Below are positions 1 through 9,537 of a DNA stretch of 64,000 nucleotides, piece after piece (within the stretch, counting starts at the first letter, position 1; each line of letters begins with the position of its first letter). Below the pieces are notes generated by a model that made no database searches, had not been told where the DNA came from, and worked only from the letters and a program-made list of their open reading frames with translations. The DNA is from Isoetes taiwanensis (taxonomy: Eukaryota; Streptophyta; Lycopodiopsida; Isoetales; Isoetaceae). A program made the position numbers and the translations under genes. The stretch spans positions 6,763,012-6,827,011 of the forward strand of contig JAJEKV010000046.1 of the NCBI GenBank assembly GCA_021234155.1, read 5' to 3'.

Positions 1-350
1 GTGCTCATAACTTTGGATCTAGCATAGAGAATCATAGAATTTTGAGTCTGTGAATTTTTTGCCTCATTCATAGGACTCGAGGACAGGAAGTAGGAGGTCA
101 TGGCTCCATAGGTTCATGGGTGAGTATGCTACATCAATGAGGAGCGACCATAGAGTGAAGCGACGATGGCGAGGAGATGTGCAGACACATTGGATAGGGA
201 GAATAAAAGAGTTTAAGTTGAATTCTACAGGTCGCAAAGTGGAAAGTATAACAATATGACATGCATATACCGGTTGGATATGGCAAAAGAACTAATCTCC
301 ACCACAAGAACTTTCCCAAAATTGTCCTCAAATGGTAACCACATTAAGTG

Positions 351-416
351 GATCACATGACGCGAAGCTTAGTGTCAACTATTTAAATGGAAGGCCTAAT
401 TTCGCGTCATATGATC
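351..416. repeat. Cassette hairpin 1
   Basis: Left arm GATCACATGACGCGAA (351-366) and right arm TTCGCGTCATATGATC (401-416) pair at 15 of 16 positions around a 34-base loop. This is the first member of the hairpin family that recurs between the cassette genes. Confidence 0.85.
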
Positions 417-634
417 TCCTTCTCTTTTTGTTTATTTTGTTACCTCTTCTTTACAAACATAATTTCTGTGCAGGTATATATTTATTAGATGTTGAGGATG
501 TTGTTCTGACTGAAAGCATTATTAATATCCTTGTCGTCTATCATATAGACATCGGGCTTGTCCTTTTCCAAGGTATGGATTCTGTCACCTTACAGGGTAT
601 GGGCATCTAGTTTTACAGCCATGATTACAACATA

Positions 635-1020
635 AAAATTAGGAAGCAAAGCTTGAGGCCGGTTGAATTGCCCTCCTTAAGCGAATTGCGTAAGCCACAA
701 ACTAATGACAACAGTATAATTACAATGAAGAAATGCCTGGCTGACGAGGTACAAGCAGTGAGAATGAGTTTTAAAATCTTCACACCATTTGAGGTATTTG
801 TTAACATATTCCAAATGGCGCAGAAAGTACGAAAAGCTAGAAAACAGATGTATGCTTTCTGCCCCCTGGTGAGTTTGTGGATGGCCTATTTTTGGGTCCT
901 TCATGGGATGTTCGATTCCACGAATCTTCTGGTCAACTAATATGCCGCATAGTTAAATTCCCTTTTAGGCCATTGTCAGAATTAAGAGTGCCAATGGAGA
1001 TGGAAGTTTGCGATCAACAA
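635..1020 (+). pseudogene. Unrecognised decayed coding remnant after hairpin 1
   Basis: I do not recognise this gene. An open frame from about 635 reads through ELPSLSELRKPQTNDNS and KMAQKVRKARK-like charged segments, and near 860 a second frame continues with LPPGEFVDGLFLGPSWDVRF. Together they give about 120 residues with one frameshift. The segment lies downstream of hairpin 1, the position that other hairpins hold relative to cassette genes, so it may be a further decayed member of the array. No homologue was found elsewhere in the window. It could equally be chance open frames. Confidence 0.25.
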
Positions 1021-1215
1021 AAAATTGTCTATTGGTTCTTTTATTTTTTTCATTTTTTGTGTGAAATTTCTTTGTGGCGTTTCGTACATTACATTTTTAA
1101 AAAGTTACCAATGTATTTACTTTGCATTTTTAAAAAGTTACCAATATATTTACTTTTAGCTTTAGTTTTTTATTATTTATCACTTGTCAGTTGTCCATTT
1201 CCAGAGTATTTGTAG

Positions 1216-1234
1216 TATAAAGCTCCTTCCGCTG
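1216..1234 (+). promoter_or_regulatory. TATA box and leader of the histone H3-like gene
   Basis: TATAAAG at 1216-1222 is followed at once by CTCCTTCCGC. The same GCTCCTTCCGC string follows the TATA region of gene C2 near 61579, which links the H3-like gene to the cassette genes. The lost start codon lies 20 bp further on, at 1242. Confidence 0.5.
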
Positions 1235-1241
1235 AGAAGCC

Positions 1242-2098
1242 ATAGCTCGAACTAAGCAAACCGCAAGGATTCATCCGGGCGGTGGTAGGCCAGGTGATTA
1301 CGTTATTCCTCCTCCTTTAAGTGAATCTGAAGTCTCTGATCGTGAATCGCCTCCTCCAACAATGTCTAACAAAAGGCCAGATAAAGAACTTCGCGTGACA
1401 GACGACATGGAAAGTACCTCTAGAGTAACTAGGGAGGTCAACTCTGGCTCGGAGACGGAAGATGGAAGGGTCACACATCGGCGAGAAAAATGATGCCGGA
1501 TTGATAGATGGGCAAGGGGCTCCTGCTGATCCACCTATGGGCACGCCATAGGCTTCTAATCAAAGGGGGCGAGGTCATCCAAGAAAGGAGAAGGCCATCG
1601 GAGAAGGCCACCTGATTGTCTAAAAATGTGAGGAGATGGTCAGAAGAGGCGGCCGAGCAGCAACCTCAAAATGAATGGCAGAATGACGTGATTGAGGGTA
1701 GTGGCTAAGTTGGAGCCGCAGAGTAGCAACAACCACAACAGCAACAGCCAGCAGAGCCAGTAAGAAGGAATCGAAGGACAAAGCTTAATGTCAAAGCATT
1801 TCACGAGATTAAGAAGTATCAAAAGAGCACGTGAGCTGGTCATTCCATGTCTCCTATTTGTGAAGCTTGTGAAAGAGATACTGCAAGAATGTGGCACTAT
1901 ATATAATTCTATGTATAGGATTCAAGCAACAGCTTTGAATGCTCTTCAAATGGCGGTGGAAGAGTTGGGGTCAGTTTGTTTGAGAACTTGCAGTTTGCAG
2001 CCATACATGCCAAGATGGTGATTGTCATGCCCAAGGACTCGTGCCTGGTCTTACGCATAAGGGATCTGGAGTACTATAGTCATAATTTTGAAACCTAA
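1242..2098 (+). pseudogene. Divergent histone H3-like gene, copy 1 (long N-terminal tail)
   Basis: This encodes a histone H3 relative, a nucleosome core protein. The frame at 1242 reads ATA then ARTKQTAR, identical to residues 1-8 of the H3 tail, so the ATG has become ATA. The reading continues 83 codons through a disordered acidic/proline stretch to TGA at 1491. Further frames hold an AT-hook-like GRGHPRKE and a glutamine-rich stretch. From 1781 KLNVKAFHEIKKYQKST matches the H3 alpha-N helix, followed by LVIPCLLFVKLVKEIL (alpha 1), ALNALQMAVEE (alpha 2) and FAAIHAKMVIVMPKD (alpha 3). Loop 1 is about four residues longer than in canonical H3. Frameshifts at 1832 and near 1970 break the fold. 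The tail of roughly 180 residues is far longer than canonical H3. A CENH3-like or viral H3 are alternatives. Confidence 0.8.
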
Positions 2099-2334
2099 TG
2101 CATCTTTACGACTAACTTAAAATGCTTTCGTGTTTTTTTTTTTTATATATATTTTATATATCCTCTGATGTTAGGGGCTTTCTTATGAATATAGTCTCTT
2201 TTTTCATAAAAAATAAAGTAATATCTGCTTGAAGATTAGTCCATTGCTTTCTCAAACAGCTAGATTCGAGTGGCGTGCCAATTTTTTTTTAAGTCTTTTT
2301 ATGGTGGGATCACATGACGCACAGCTAGCATTAT
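1555..2334. repeat. Tandem duplication, unit 1
   Basis: About 780 bp, beginning AATCAAAGGGGG, covering the histone-fold half of the H3-like gene and its 3' flank, repeats directly downstream. The second unit starts near 2335 with the same AATCAAAGGGGG and ends near 8512 after a retrotransposon insertion. Both units keep the same frameshifts. Confidence 0.8.
2308..2320. repeat. Half hairpin at the duplication junction
   Basis: GATCACATGACGC is a left arm only. Its right arm is missing because the duplication junction falls about 14 bp further on. The complete version is at 8486-8552. Confidence 0.65.
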
Positions 2335-2802
2335 AATCAAAGGGGGTTAGGTCATCTAAGAAAGCCACCAGAGAAGGCCACCTGATTGTCTAAAAATGTG
2401 GAGACGATCAGAAGAGGCGGCTGAGCAGCAACCTCAAAATGAATAGCAGAATGAGGTGATTGAGGGTAGTGGCTAAGGTGGAGCCGCAAAGTAGCAACAA
2501 CCACAATAGCAACAGCCAGCAGAGCCAGCAAGAAGGAAGCGGAGGACAAAGCCTGATGTCAAAGCATTTCACGAGATTAAGAAGTATCAGAAGAGCACGT
2601 GAGATGGTCATTCCATGTCTCCCATTTGTGAAGCTTGTGAAAGAGATACTGCAAGAATGTGGCACTATATATAATTCTATGTATAGGATTCAAGCAACAG
2701 CTTTGAATGCTCTTCAAATGGCGGCAGAAGAGTTGGGGTCAGTTTGTTTGAGAACTTGCAGTTTGCAGCCATACATGCCAAGAGGGTGATTGTCATGCCC
2801 AA
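2335..2802 (+). pseudogene. Histone H3-like gene, copy 2, upstream part
   Basis: This is the second tandem copy of the H3-like histone-fold region. It lacks the ARTKQTAR start because the duplication begins inside the tail. The frame carrying RRKRRTKPDVKAFHE and KKYQKST leads into the alpha-N helix. After the same one-base shift seen in copy 1, it continues as MVIPCLPFVKLVKEIL, ALNALQMAAEE and then FAAIHAKRVIVMPKD. The copia element interrupts the gene right after MPKD, and the last codons resume at 8176. Copy 2 keeps proline in LPFVKL and arginine in HAKRV where copy 1 has changes, so it is the better guide to the ancestral protein. Confidence 0.75.
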
Positions 2803-2807
2803 GGACT
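2803..2807. repeat. Target-site duplication GGACT, left
   Basis: GGACT precedes the left LTR and recurs at 8176-8180 right after the other LTR. A 5-bp duplication is usual for copia integrases. Confidence 0.9.
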
Positions 2808-3514
2808 TGAACGGATTTGACTAGGCAATACAGATTATTTGCACTAGCACAAGATCTAGCTGGAAACAAATTTAAACATTGACAATGCAATAGAGATGCT
2901 TTGTTTCCACTATTGCAACCATTAGAAATATAACAAACAATGTCAATGAAATTCAAAGGCTAAAGTACTGTAGCAATGAAATATCATTTTCAACTTCGAT
3001 AGCCCAAGCATCAGTATACATGCACCGGCTGCAACAATGCTTTTCCCTGCCGATCTGCTAATCAAATAACATACTACTTATTTTATTTGTTGATCCGGCC
3101 GATTAGCCGGACCGAGCTCACCTGCTGTAGCCGGAATGGAAACTTTGAAGGTCCTGTGTTTTTCATGCCACTAAGGCATTGGACCGAGAATAACAATACT
3201 AATTTTAACCTCATATAGATAAGACCTTCTTAAAAATAAAAGGCCCTTATCTAAGACCATTGCATGCCAACCATTCGGGTCATAACAATCACCCCTAATA
3301 ATATTTTTGCATCAACCTTTTTCGACCCTTTCAGATAGATATAGGTTCAACTTATAGCCCCTTCAGATAGTATGCTCATGATCACACAACCATGATTATG
3401 GTCATGTAAACTGCTCTGCAACTTTAATTTATAGCAATGTTACAGTTCTGAACTTCTATCTTCAAAATTGATGGCAGTAGTATAAACTGCTATGACAGGA
3501 CCATAAATTCTTCA
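2808..3514 (-). repeat. Copia LTR (3' LTR of the minus-strand element)
   Basis: 707 bp, starting TGAACGG and ending TTCTTCA (TG...CA borders). It contains 27 bases absent from the other LTR: 23 near 2830 and 4 near 3020. Confidence 0.95.
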
Positions 3515-3524
3515 TTTCCCCTTC
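3515..3524 (-). other. Polypurine tract of the copia element
   Basis: The minus strand reads GAAGGGGAAA directly against the 3' LTR, where plus-strand synthesis is primed. Confidence 0.8.
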
Positions 3525-3542
3525 ATGTCATAGCAGTACAAT

Positions 3543-4891
3543 TTATTCAAACCTGTATTCTGGAAGAGCTTTTGTTAGAATGTCAGCCAACTGATTTTCT
3601 GTGTTTACATAGACAGGCTTGATCATTCCTTTCCCTACCACTTCCCTTATAAAATGCAATTCCAGATCAATGTGTTTTGATCTTTCATGTAGCACTAGAT
3701 CCTTGGACATTGCTATACAGCTTGTATTATAACACCATAGTAGTGTAGGCTGATCCTGCATAATTTCAAGCTCATTCATTAGTCTTCTTTCCCAAACTAT
3801 TTCTTTTGCAGTTAGAGTTGTTGAAGCATACTCTGCTTCAGCACTGGACATTGCAATGGAGCCTTGCTTTTTACATTTCCATGTGGATTTCCTATTGTCT
3901 AAGTCTCCTCCCCAGTTAGCATGACAGTAAGCATTAAGCTTTAGCAGTGCATTGTTCCTTTAAGATACCTGAGCACTCTCTTGGCAGCAATCCAATGCTC
4001 CTTCCCTGGATTATTTAAGTACCTGCTCAACATGTTAACAATGTATGCTATATCAGGCCTAGAACAGTTAGAAACATATGCTAAACAACCAACCAGAGAT
4101 CTGTACGGAATATTTTCCATCTCATTTCTTTCTATGTCTGTTTTTGGACACAATTGCATGGAGAGCTTTCTTCCTGGTACTACAGGGGTTTTGCAAATCT
4201 TGCAATCCTTCATTCTGAACCTTTCCAACATTGAGTCATATCTGTCCACTTTGTGTTAGCGTTAGTTTCTTATTTTTCCTGTAAGTGTCCACGCATTTAT
4301 GCCATTCTCTTGGAGATTGTTTAAGACCATACACAACCCTGTTCAATCTCCAAACTTTGTCATTACCTTCTTCAAAACCTGGGGCCTGTCTCATGTATAT
4401 TTCTTCCTCCAATTTTGCATTCAAAATGCTGTATTTACATCCATATGATGTATCTCTAGGTCTTTTGCATTTGCAATGGATAAAAGCATCCTGATACTAT
4501 TCATTTTAACAAAGGTGGAAGGTCTCCTCATAGTCTTCTTCCTTTTTCTGTGAAAATCCCTGGGCCACAAGGAGCCTTATATTTGGGTAATACCATCTGC
4601 TCCTGTTTTAATTTTATAAAGCCATTTGCAGCCAACAACATTTCTATTTTCTGGCATATTTGTGAGCTCATATGTCTCAGTTCTTTTAAAAGAGGCCATT
4701 TCAATCCATTTGTCTTTATCAATGGCATTTATTGCTTCTGAATAATTTCTAGGTACCTTAAAGTCAGAGAGCATTAAAATTTCAAACAGGTCATGTAACT
4801 CACCTCTTTGGCCTGCTAATCTTTTACTTCTGCCATATACATCTCTCCCAAAATCTTTGTTGATCTTCAACATTTTCTTGTAATTTCTCAA
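3543..4891 (-). pseudogene. Copia reverse transcriptase and RNase H, catalytic core deleted
   Basis: This would copy element RNA into DNA. The N-terminal reverse transcriptase reads NVVGCKWLYKIKTGADG and, after a shift, VWRLNRVVYGLKQSPREWH. The next conserved block should be about 95 residues with YVDDL; instead DTYRK runs almost directly into DSMLERFRMKDCK (about 4236-4300), so the catalytic aspartates are gone. Downstream YRSLVGCLAYVSNCSRPDIAY and the RNase H region with MSSAEAEYAST (about 3820-3851), then KHIDLELHFIREVV and ADILTKALP, are recognisable. At least three frame breaks separate the pieces. Confidence 0.85.
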
Positions 4892-5954
4892 CTTCAGTTC
4901 TCCTTTTTCTTTGTTCTGTCACCAATTTGTTTTGATTGAGATCTTCATGTTCAACCTGCACATACTTAGAAGGTGTAATGGTATTAGTCATTTTGCAATC
5001 ATCTTCTATATCATCTATGTCAAAATGAACCTTTGGTTCATGAAATTTCCCCTCAGATGTGTCATCCTGTATTTGTGTTCCATTTTCAGTTTCTTCATTA
5101 TGCTGTTTCCCCTTTGATATATCATCATGCAGATTTACCTTTGAAATTTGTTTGTAGTATTGTGTTTCATCAAACACAACATCCCTACTTATAAGAATTC
5201 TCCTCTTTTTCGGATCATAAAGTCTATAAGCTTTGGACTGATCATCATAGCCAACTAAGTAGGTAATGTATGCCCTGTCATCTAGCTTCCTTCTTAACTC
5301 TTCAGGTACATGTGTAAAGGCTAGGCATCCATAGGCTTTTAATAGATCATAATTTGGAAGTTTACCTTTCCATAACATCTCAGGCACATCACCATTAAGG
5401 CTGCTAGAAGGTAAAGGATTTTGTACATACACTGAAGTTTTGACTGCTTCATCCCAAAGGAAATTAGGCAGCCCTGTATATTTCAGCATGCTCCTTACTG
5501 CATTTAGAATGGTACGATTTTTCCTCTCAGCAACACCATTCCGTTGAGGAGAGAACCTGCATGTTAACTGTCTTTTGATTCCCTTGTTTTTGCAATAAGC
5601 TTTGAATTCATTAGACAAATACTCTCCACCTCTGTCTGAACGTAAGCATTTGATCTTTCTTCCTGTTTCAAGTTCAACTTCATTTAAATATTGTTTAAAC
5701 ACTTCAAATGCCTGATCTTTTGTCCTTAAACAATACACTTTTGTCCTCCTGCTAAAGTCATCTATAAATGTTATAAAATAATGCAACCCAGTCATGCTGG
5801 TTACATTTAGAGGCCCACAGAGGTCAGTGTGCACAAGATCTAACAATCCCTTGGCTCTTTTCCAAGATTTTTTAAAAGGGAGCCTGCTGTGTTTGCCTAA
5901 AAGGCAGCCTGTACAGATAAAATTTTCATCCTCATTTCCTTGTGCATTAATCAA
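4824..5954 (-). CDS. Copia integrase segment
   Basis: A 376-codon open frame with the second half of the integrase zinc-binding module (CTGCLLGKHSRLPF) and the full catalytic core. The three acidic residues of the DDE triad appear to be present: the first in LVHTDLCGPL, the second in CLRSDRGGEYLSNEF and the glutamate in NGVAERKNRTI. The C-terminal GKLPNYDLLKAYGCLAF block typical of copia follows. The frame opens after a stop that separates it from the histidine half of the zinc module at 5958-6020. Integrase inserts the cDNA into chromosomal DNA. This is the best-preserved domain of the element. Confidence 0.9.
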   Translation of the reverse strand: MINAQGNEDENFICTGCLLGKHSRLPFKKSWKRAKGLLDLVHTDLCGPLNVTSMTGLHYFITFIDDFSRRTKVYCLRTKDQAFEVFKQYLNEVELETGRKIKCLRSDRGGEYLSNEFKAYCKNKGIKRQLTCRFSPQRNGVAERKNRTILNAVRSMLKYTGLPNFLWDEAVKTSVYVQNPLPSSSLNGDVPEMLWKGKLPNYDLLKAYGCLAFTHVPEELRRKLDDRAYITYLVGYDDQSKAYRLYDPKKRRILISRDVVFDETQYYKQISKVNLHDDISKGKQHNEETENGTQIQDDTSEGKFHEPKVHFDIDDIEDDCKMTNTITPSKYVQVEHEDLNQNKLVTEQRKRRTEVEKLQENVEDQQRFWERCIWQK

Positions 5955-5957
5955 ACC

Positions 5958-6443
5958 CTACTTGCTCAAAAGTTCTATGATCTTGGAGTTAGCATGACAT
6001 AATCGTTCATGCCATGTTTTAATAGATGAGCATGTAACTACATTAATACTTGGTATAAGATGTTCAGCATTCAAGCCAAAAAGATTTCCAACATGTTTTC
6101 CAACAAACCGAATTTCATTATTCATGAGAACTTTACAATGTGGTCTTTCAAAGACAACTTTATATCCTAGATCTACCAGCTGAGAAACTAAGATCAAATT
6201 CCTAACAAGTCCTGGAACACAAAGTACATCTTTTAATTCTATTCTTTTTCCTTGTAGATCAAAAAGCTCGAGCATGAAACTATCTTCAATTTCTTGGCAA
6301 TGACCATTTCCTAGTTGGACGTGTCCTCCTCCTTTTCCTTGGCAATCTTTCAGAATTTTTGGAGTACAAGTTACTGTCTTCTCAGCTCCTGAATCTATAA
6401 TGAATAATTTTGAATCATTGGTTTCAGTTTGCAAAGCATTCAA
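5958..6443 (-). CDS. Copia protease and pre-integrase segment
   Basis: 161 codons. LFIIDSGAEKTVT holds the DSG motif of a retroviral-type aspartic protease, which cleaves the polyprotein. The C-terminal half holds TWHERLCHANSK, the GAG-pre-integrase block with the His residues of the integrase zinc finger. A stop at 5958 splits that zinc finger from its cysteines in the next frame, so a full polyprotein cannot be made. The frame overlaps the end of gag by 4 bp in another phase, so a frameshift also separates gag from pol. Copia elements normally have one continuous gag-pol frame. Confidence 0.85.
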   Translation of the reverse strand: MNALQTETNDSKLFIIDSGAEKTVTCTPKILKDCQGKGGGHVQLGNGHCQEIEDSFMLELFDLQGKRIELKDVLCVPGLVRNLILVSQLVDLGYKVVFERPHCKVLMNNEIRFVGKHVGNLFGLNAEHLIPSINVVTCSSIKTWHERLCHANSKIIELLSK

Positions 6444-7471
6444 CTGAAAATTACATACCTCATCATTTGTTCACTGCTAGTTTCCTGTGCAAGATTCAGT
6501 TCTGGTTTTCCTCTTCCAATGCCCCTGCCTCTACCAAGATTTCTACCCCTGTTGCTAACTCCTCTTCCTCTTCCTCTACCTCTAGCAGATCCGCCTTTAG
6601 GACTTGTACAATTCACAGCCAAATGTCCCTTGCCCTCACAATTGTAACAGATAATTTCTCTTCCTAGTTTACGACAGTCATTTTTCAAATGACCATAACT
6701 CTCACAATGATAACATGGTCCGATTTTTCCTTTACCTGAAGTGTTCCCCTTTTTTCCTTTGTATTTCCCTGTATACAACACCTCTGTTGTTTGTTCATCA
6801 GCTTCACTTCTTTGCTCCAGCTCTGTTCTGATCATTCTTATAGCATCCTCTTTTGTTCGAGCTACATTCCTTAACAAGGTGGCTAGATGAGAGTCATGTG
6901 ATACTGACCTTGCAATTGCTAGAATTTGATATTCTTCAGTCAGCACATTGCCTGCTCCTTCTAAGTCTGCCACAATAGAGTCAAACTTTTCAAGAAATTC
7001 AGTCAGACCTTCTTTGTCATACAGCTTAAGCCTTTTCAATTGTTTCTCCAAGGCATCTATCTGAGAGGACGATTTTGCCTCATAATTTTTAATCATATAC
7101 TGCCACATCTCCCTTGGTGACAGTCCCCTTAATTTCAATTTGATTGTTGTTCCAACCTTACATGAGATAATAGCTTGAGCTTCCATAATGTTCAAGCTTT
7201 CATCAATTACCTCAGTACTAGCTGTAGCATTCACAGAACCTCCACCAACAGTGGAACCTTCAGAGGTTGAACTTGCACTAGTTTCCCCTGCATTAACACT
7301 TGCTGCACTAACATTTGAAGTGGTATGTCTAACAGCTTTTTCATCAATTAGATACCACAAATTTTCAAATTCAAGAACTTCCCTGATGCTTTGTTTCCAA
7401 ACTTGAAAACTTCCTTCCCCTTTGAAAAGTTCTATGACATTGAAAATATTAGCTCCAAATCTTGTAGACAT
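6440..7471 (-). CDS. Copia Gag
   Basis: The capsid/nucleocapsid protein that packages element RNA. The open frame begins upstream inside the LTR, but the likely start is the ATG at 7471 (MSTRFGANIFNVIELF), 12 bp inside the primer-binding site, as in other copia elements. The UBN2-type gag domain is visible (IISCKVGTTIKLKLRGLSP, LKRLKLYDKEGLTEFLEKF). Two zinc knuckles follow, CYHCESYGHLKNDC (about 6675-6716) and CYNCEGKGHLAVNC (about 6610-6651), then an RG-rich basic tail. About 343 residues, intact. Confidence 0.9.
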   Translation of the reverse strand: MSTRFGANIFNVIELFKGEGSFQVWKQSIREVLEFENLWYLIDEKAVRHTTSNVSAASVNAGETSASSTSEGSTVGGGSVNATASTEVIDESLNIMEAQAIISCKVGTTIKLKLRGLSPREMWQYMIKNYEAKSSSQIDALEKQLKRLKLYDKEGLTEFLEKFDSIVADLEGAGNVLTEEYQILAIARSVSHDSHLATLLRNVARTKEDAIRMIRTELEQRSEADEQTTEVLYTGKYKGKKGNTSGKGKIGPCYHCESYGHLKNDCRKLGREIICYNCEGKGHLAVNCTSPKGGSARGRGRGRGVSNRGRNLGRGRGIGRGKPELNLAQETSSEQMMRYVIFS

Positions 7472-7482
7472 GATTACCTGTA

Positions 7483-7494
7483 GCTCTGATACCA
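7483..7494 (-). other. Primer-binding site for initiator tRNA-Met
   Basis: The minus strand reads TGGTATCAGAGC one base inside the 5' LTR. This is the standard tRNA-iMet complement of plant copia elements. Confidence 0.9.
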
Positions 7495-7495
7495 A

Positions 7496-8175
7496 TGAAC
7501 GGATTTGACTAGGCAAAGATCTAGTTGGAAACAAATTTAAACATTGACAATGCAATAGAGATGCTTTGTTTCCACTATTGCAACCATTAGAAATATAACA
7601 AACAATGTCAATGAAATTCAAAGGCTAAAGTACTGTAGCAATGAAATATCATATTCAACTTCGATAGCCCAAGCATCAGTATACACCGGCTGCAACAATG
7701 CTTTTCCCTGCCGATCTGCTAATCAAATAATATACTACTTATTTTATTTGTTGATCCGGCCGATTAGCCGGACCGAGCTCACCTGCTGTAGCCGGAATGG
7801 AAACTTTGAAGGTCCTGTGTTTTTCATGCCACGAAGGCATTGGACCGAGAATAACAATACTAATTTTAACCTCATATAGATAAGACCTTCTTAAAAATAA
7901 AAGGCCCTTATCTAAGACCATTGCATGCCAACCATTCGGGTCATAACAATCACCCCTAATAATATTTTTGCATCAACCTTTTTCGACCCTTTCAGATAGA
8001 TATAGGTTCAACTTATAGCCCCTTCAGATAGTATGCTCATGATCACACAACCATGATTATGGTCATATAAACTCCTCTGCAACTTTAATTTATAGCAATG
8101 TTACAGTTCTGAACTTCTATCTTCAAAATTGATGGCAGTAGTATAAACTGCTATGACATGACCATAAATTCTTCA
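7496..8175 (-). repeat. Copia LTR (5' LTR of the minus-strand element)
   Basis: 680 bp with TG...CA ends, near-identical to 2808-3514. It lacks the 23-bp and 4-bp segments of the other LTR. Confidence 0.95.
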
Positions 8176-8512
8176 GGACTCGTGCCTAGTCTTACGCATA
8201 AGGGATCTGGAGTAATGTAATCATAATTTTGAAGCTGCATACAATAAGAGAAAAGAGTTGCTAGATCCTAATGCTCTTTACGACTAACTTAAAATGCTTT
8301 CATGTTCTTTTTTGATATATTTTATATATCCTCTGATGTTAGGGGCTTTCTTATAAATATAGTCCCCTTTTTTTCATAAAAAACAAAGTAATATCTGCTT
8401 GAAGATCAACATTTTAGCCCATTGGTTTCTCAAACAGCTAGATTCGAGTGACGTGACAATTTTTTTTTAAGTCTTTTTATGGTGGGATCACATGATGCGC
8501 AGCTAGCATTGT
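8176..8512 (+). pseudogene. Histone H3-like gene, copy 2, 3' remainder and flank
   Basis: After the right-hand GGACT the interrupted copy resumes with the codons SCLVLRIRDLE and meets a stop earlier than copy 1 does. The following 300 bp match 2050-2334, including the TTTTTTTTTAAGTCTTTTTATGG block, and run into hairpin 2. This fixes the retrotransposon as inserted after the tandem duplication. Confidence 0.75.
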
Positions 8513-8552
8513 GCTTTCTATTTTATATATGCTAGTCTCGCATTGTGTGATC
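8486..8552. repeat. Cassette hairpin 2 (upstream of E1)
   Basis: Left arm GATCACATGATGCG (8486-8499) and right arm TCGCATTGTGTGATC (8538-8552). The inner bases CAGCTAGCAT and ATGCTAGTCT extend the pairing. Confidence 0.85.
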
Positions 8553-8622
8553 CGATCCCTAACCCCTAAAGCATACAAACGAATCCCCACAATGGCTCTA
8601 TTGTATATCTTCTTAATGCACA

Positions 8623-9330
8623 ATGGCTACTTTCTGTTTTGCACTCAGAGCGTTTTGTAGCTCCTGCACATCTTTTTGCATCTTGCATCTGCATCTCCAT
8701 GGATTGTTATGCGAAGTTTTGGAATGGTATACATCTGCCCCACATGCAAATGAGGAAGTTGTGATGATTATTTATCCGTTCTATTGTAAGAATATCGACA
8801 TGGGAAATAGAGGCAAGCTCACATGCTATCACGATCTTGCTTTAGAGTTTACCCATGGTTCTTTTGCTCAGCGGATGTGCTTTGCTAGTGTTCATATCGT
8901 TTGGATTCCGAAACCAGCTTTAGAAGAAGTGACTTCCTGTTTGCAAGGGTTGAAGACATTCTTCAATAATGTGGCGCAACAAGCTTTGCCGGGTTGCGTG
9001 TTTGTAATTAAGAAGGTAACTTACATCTTCTTGCCATTTGCATTTGCTTCTTATTACATCTTGCTCGGCCAAAGCGAGGATACAATGGAAACAATGAAGT
9101 TATTAAGCCAAGGAGGATCGGTTATTTGTGATGATGATGACAATGAGATAGAAATGGAGATTGATCTACGAGAATATTTTGACAACCAAGCAGGTCTGCA
9201 TGCCAATACATGTTTAATTTCTTAGTTGCTGGCTTGAATCACCGAGCTAGGAAGCTAGGCTTGATAACATTGAAGCGATTCCTTTGCTAGATCAGTTCCA
9301 AAGGGGATTGAAAGAGTAGGAAACAAAAGA
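8623..9330 (+). pseudogene. Gene E, copy 1 (unknown family)
   Basis: I do not recognise the family. The open frame runs from ATG 8623 to the stop at 9225 (200 residues). The 3' part, MEIDLREYFDNQAGLHAN, matches YFDDQAGLMGEQYVKF of gene E2 (58398 on). Beyond the stop, DNA to 9330 still aligns with the E2 end (AGATCAGTTCC...GGGGATTGAAAGAG), so this copy is cut short by a stop. It follows hairpin 2 by 70 bp. A DDDDNEIE acidic patch precedes the conserved end. It is the first gene of cassette 1; the next cassette gene, A1, is displaced 11 kb by later insertions. Confidence 0.6.
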
Positions 9331-9495
9331 TGAGACATGAAATCTAGAAAAATTGCAACGTATATATTACGTAAGTTTGACGTTCTTGTGATACATGAAA
9401 TCTTCTTATAATATAAGGTTATACCATATTGGACGGATCAACCCTAATCTGAATGGCTAAGATCATCTGATTGAATTTGAAGACCGATATTTATT

Positions 9496-9526
9496 GCACG
9501 ACCTTCCATCACCGTGATTGGTCGTG
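9496..9526. repeat. Short inverted repeat beside the purine tract
   Basis: CACGACC and GGTCGTG form a 7-bp stem around a 16-base loop, just before the purine-rich stretch. Its role is unknown. Confidence 0.4.
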
Positions 9527-9537
9527 ATTTGATCTCT

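Larger units (their letters stand above)
2808..8175 (-). mobile_element. Ty1/copia LTR retrotransposon, non-autonomous, in the H3-like gene
   Basis: This is a complete LTR element on the minus strand: LTRs 7496-8175 and 2808-3514, tRNA primer site 7483-7494, polypurine tract 3515-3524, and 5-bp TSDs. The order gag, protease, integrase, reverse transcriptase, RNase H is that of Ty1/copia. The two LTRs are nearly identical apart from indels of 23 and 4 bp, so the insertion looks recent. The coding region is nevertheless broken by frameshifts and stops, and the reverse transcriptase lacks its catalytic YVDD segment. The element therefore probably moved with enzymes supplied in trans, or decayed in the parent copy first. 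Confidence 0.95.

Noticed and set aside
1242-1268. ARTKQTAR as a chance match
   Set aside because: Eight identical residues at the gene start, right after a TATA box and followed in the same transcript region by a recognisable H3 fold, make chance unlikely.
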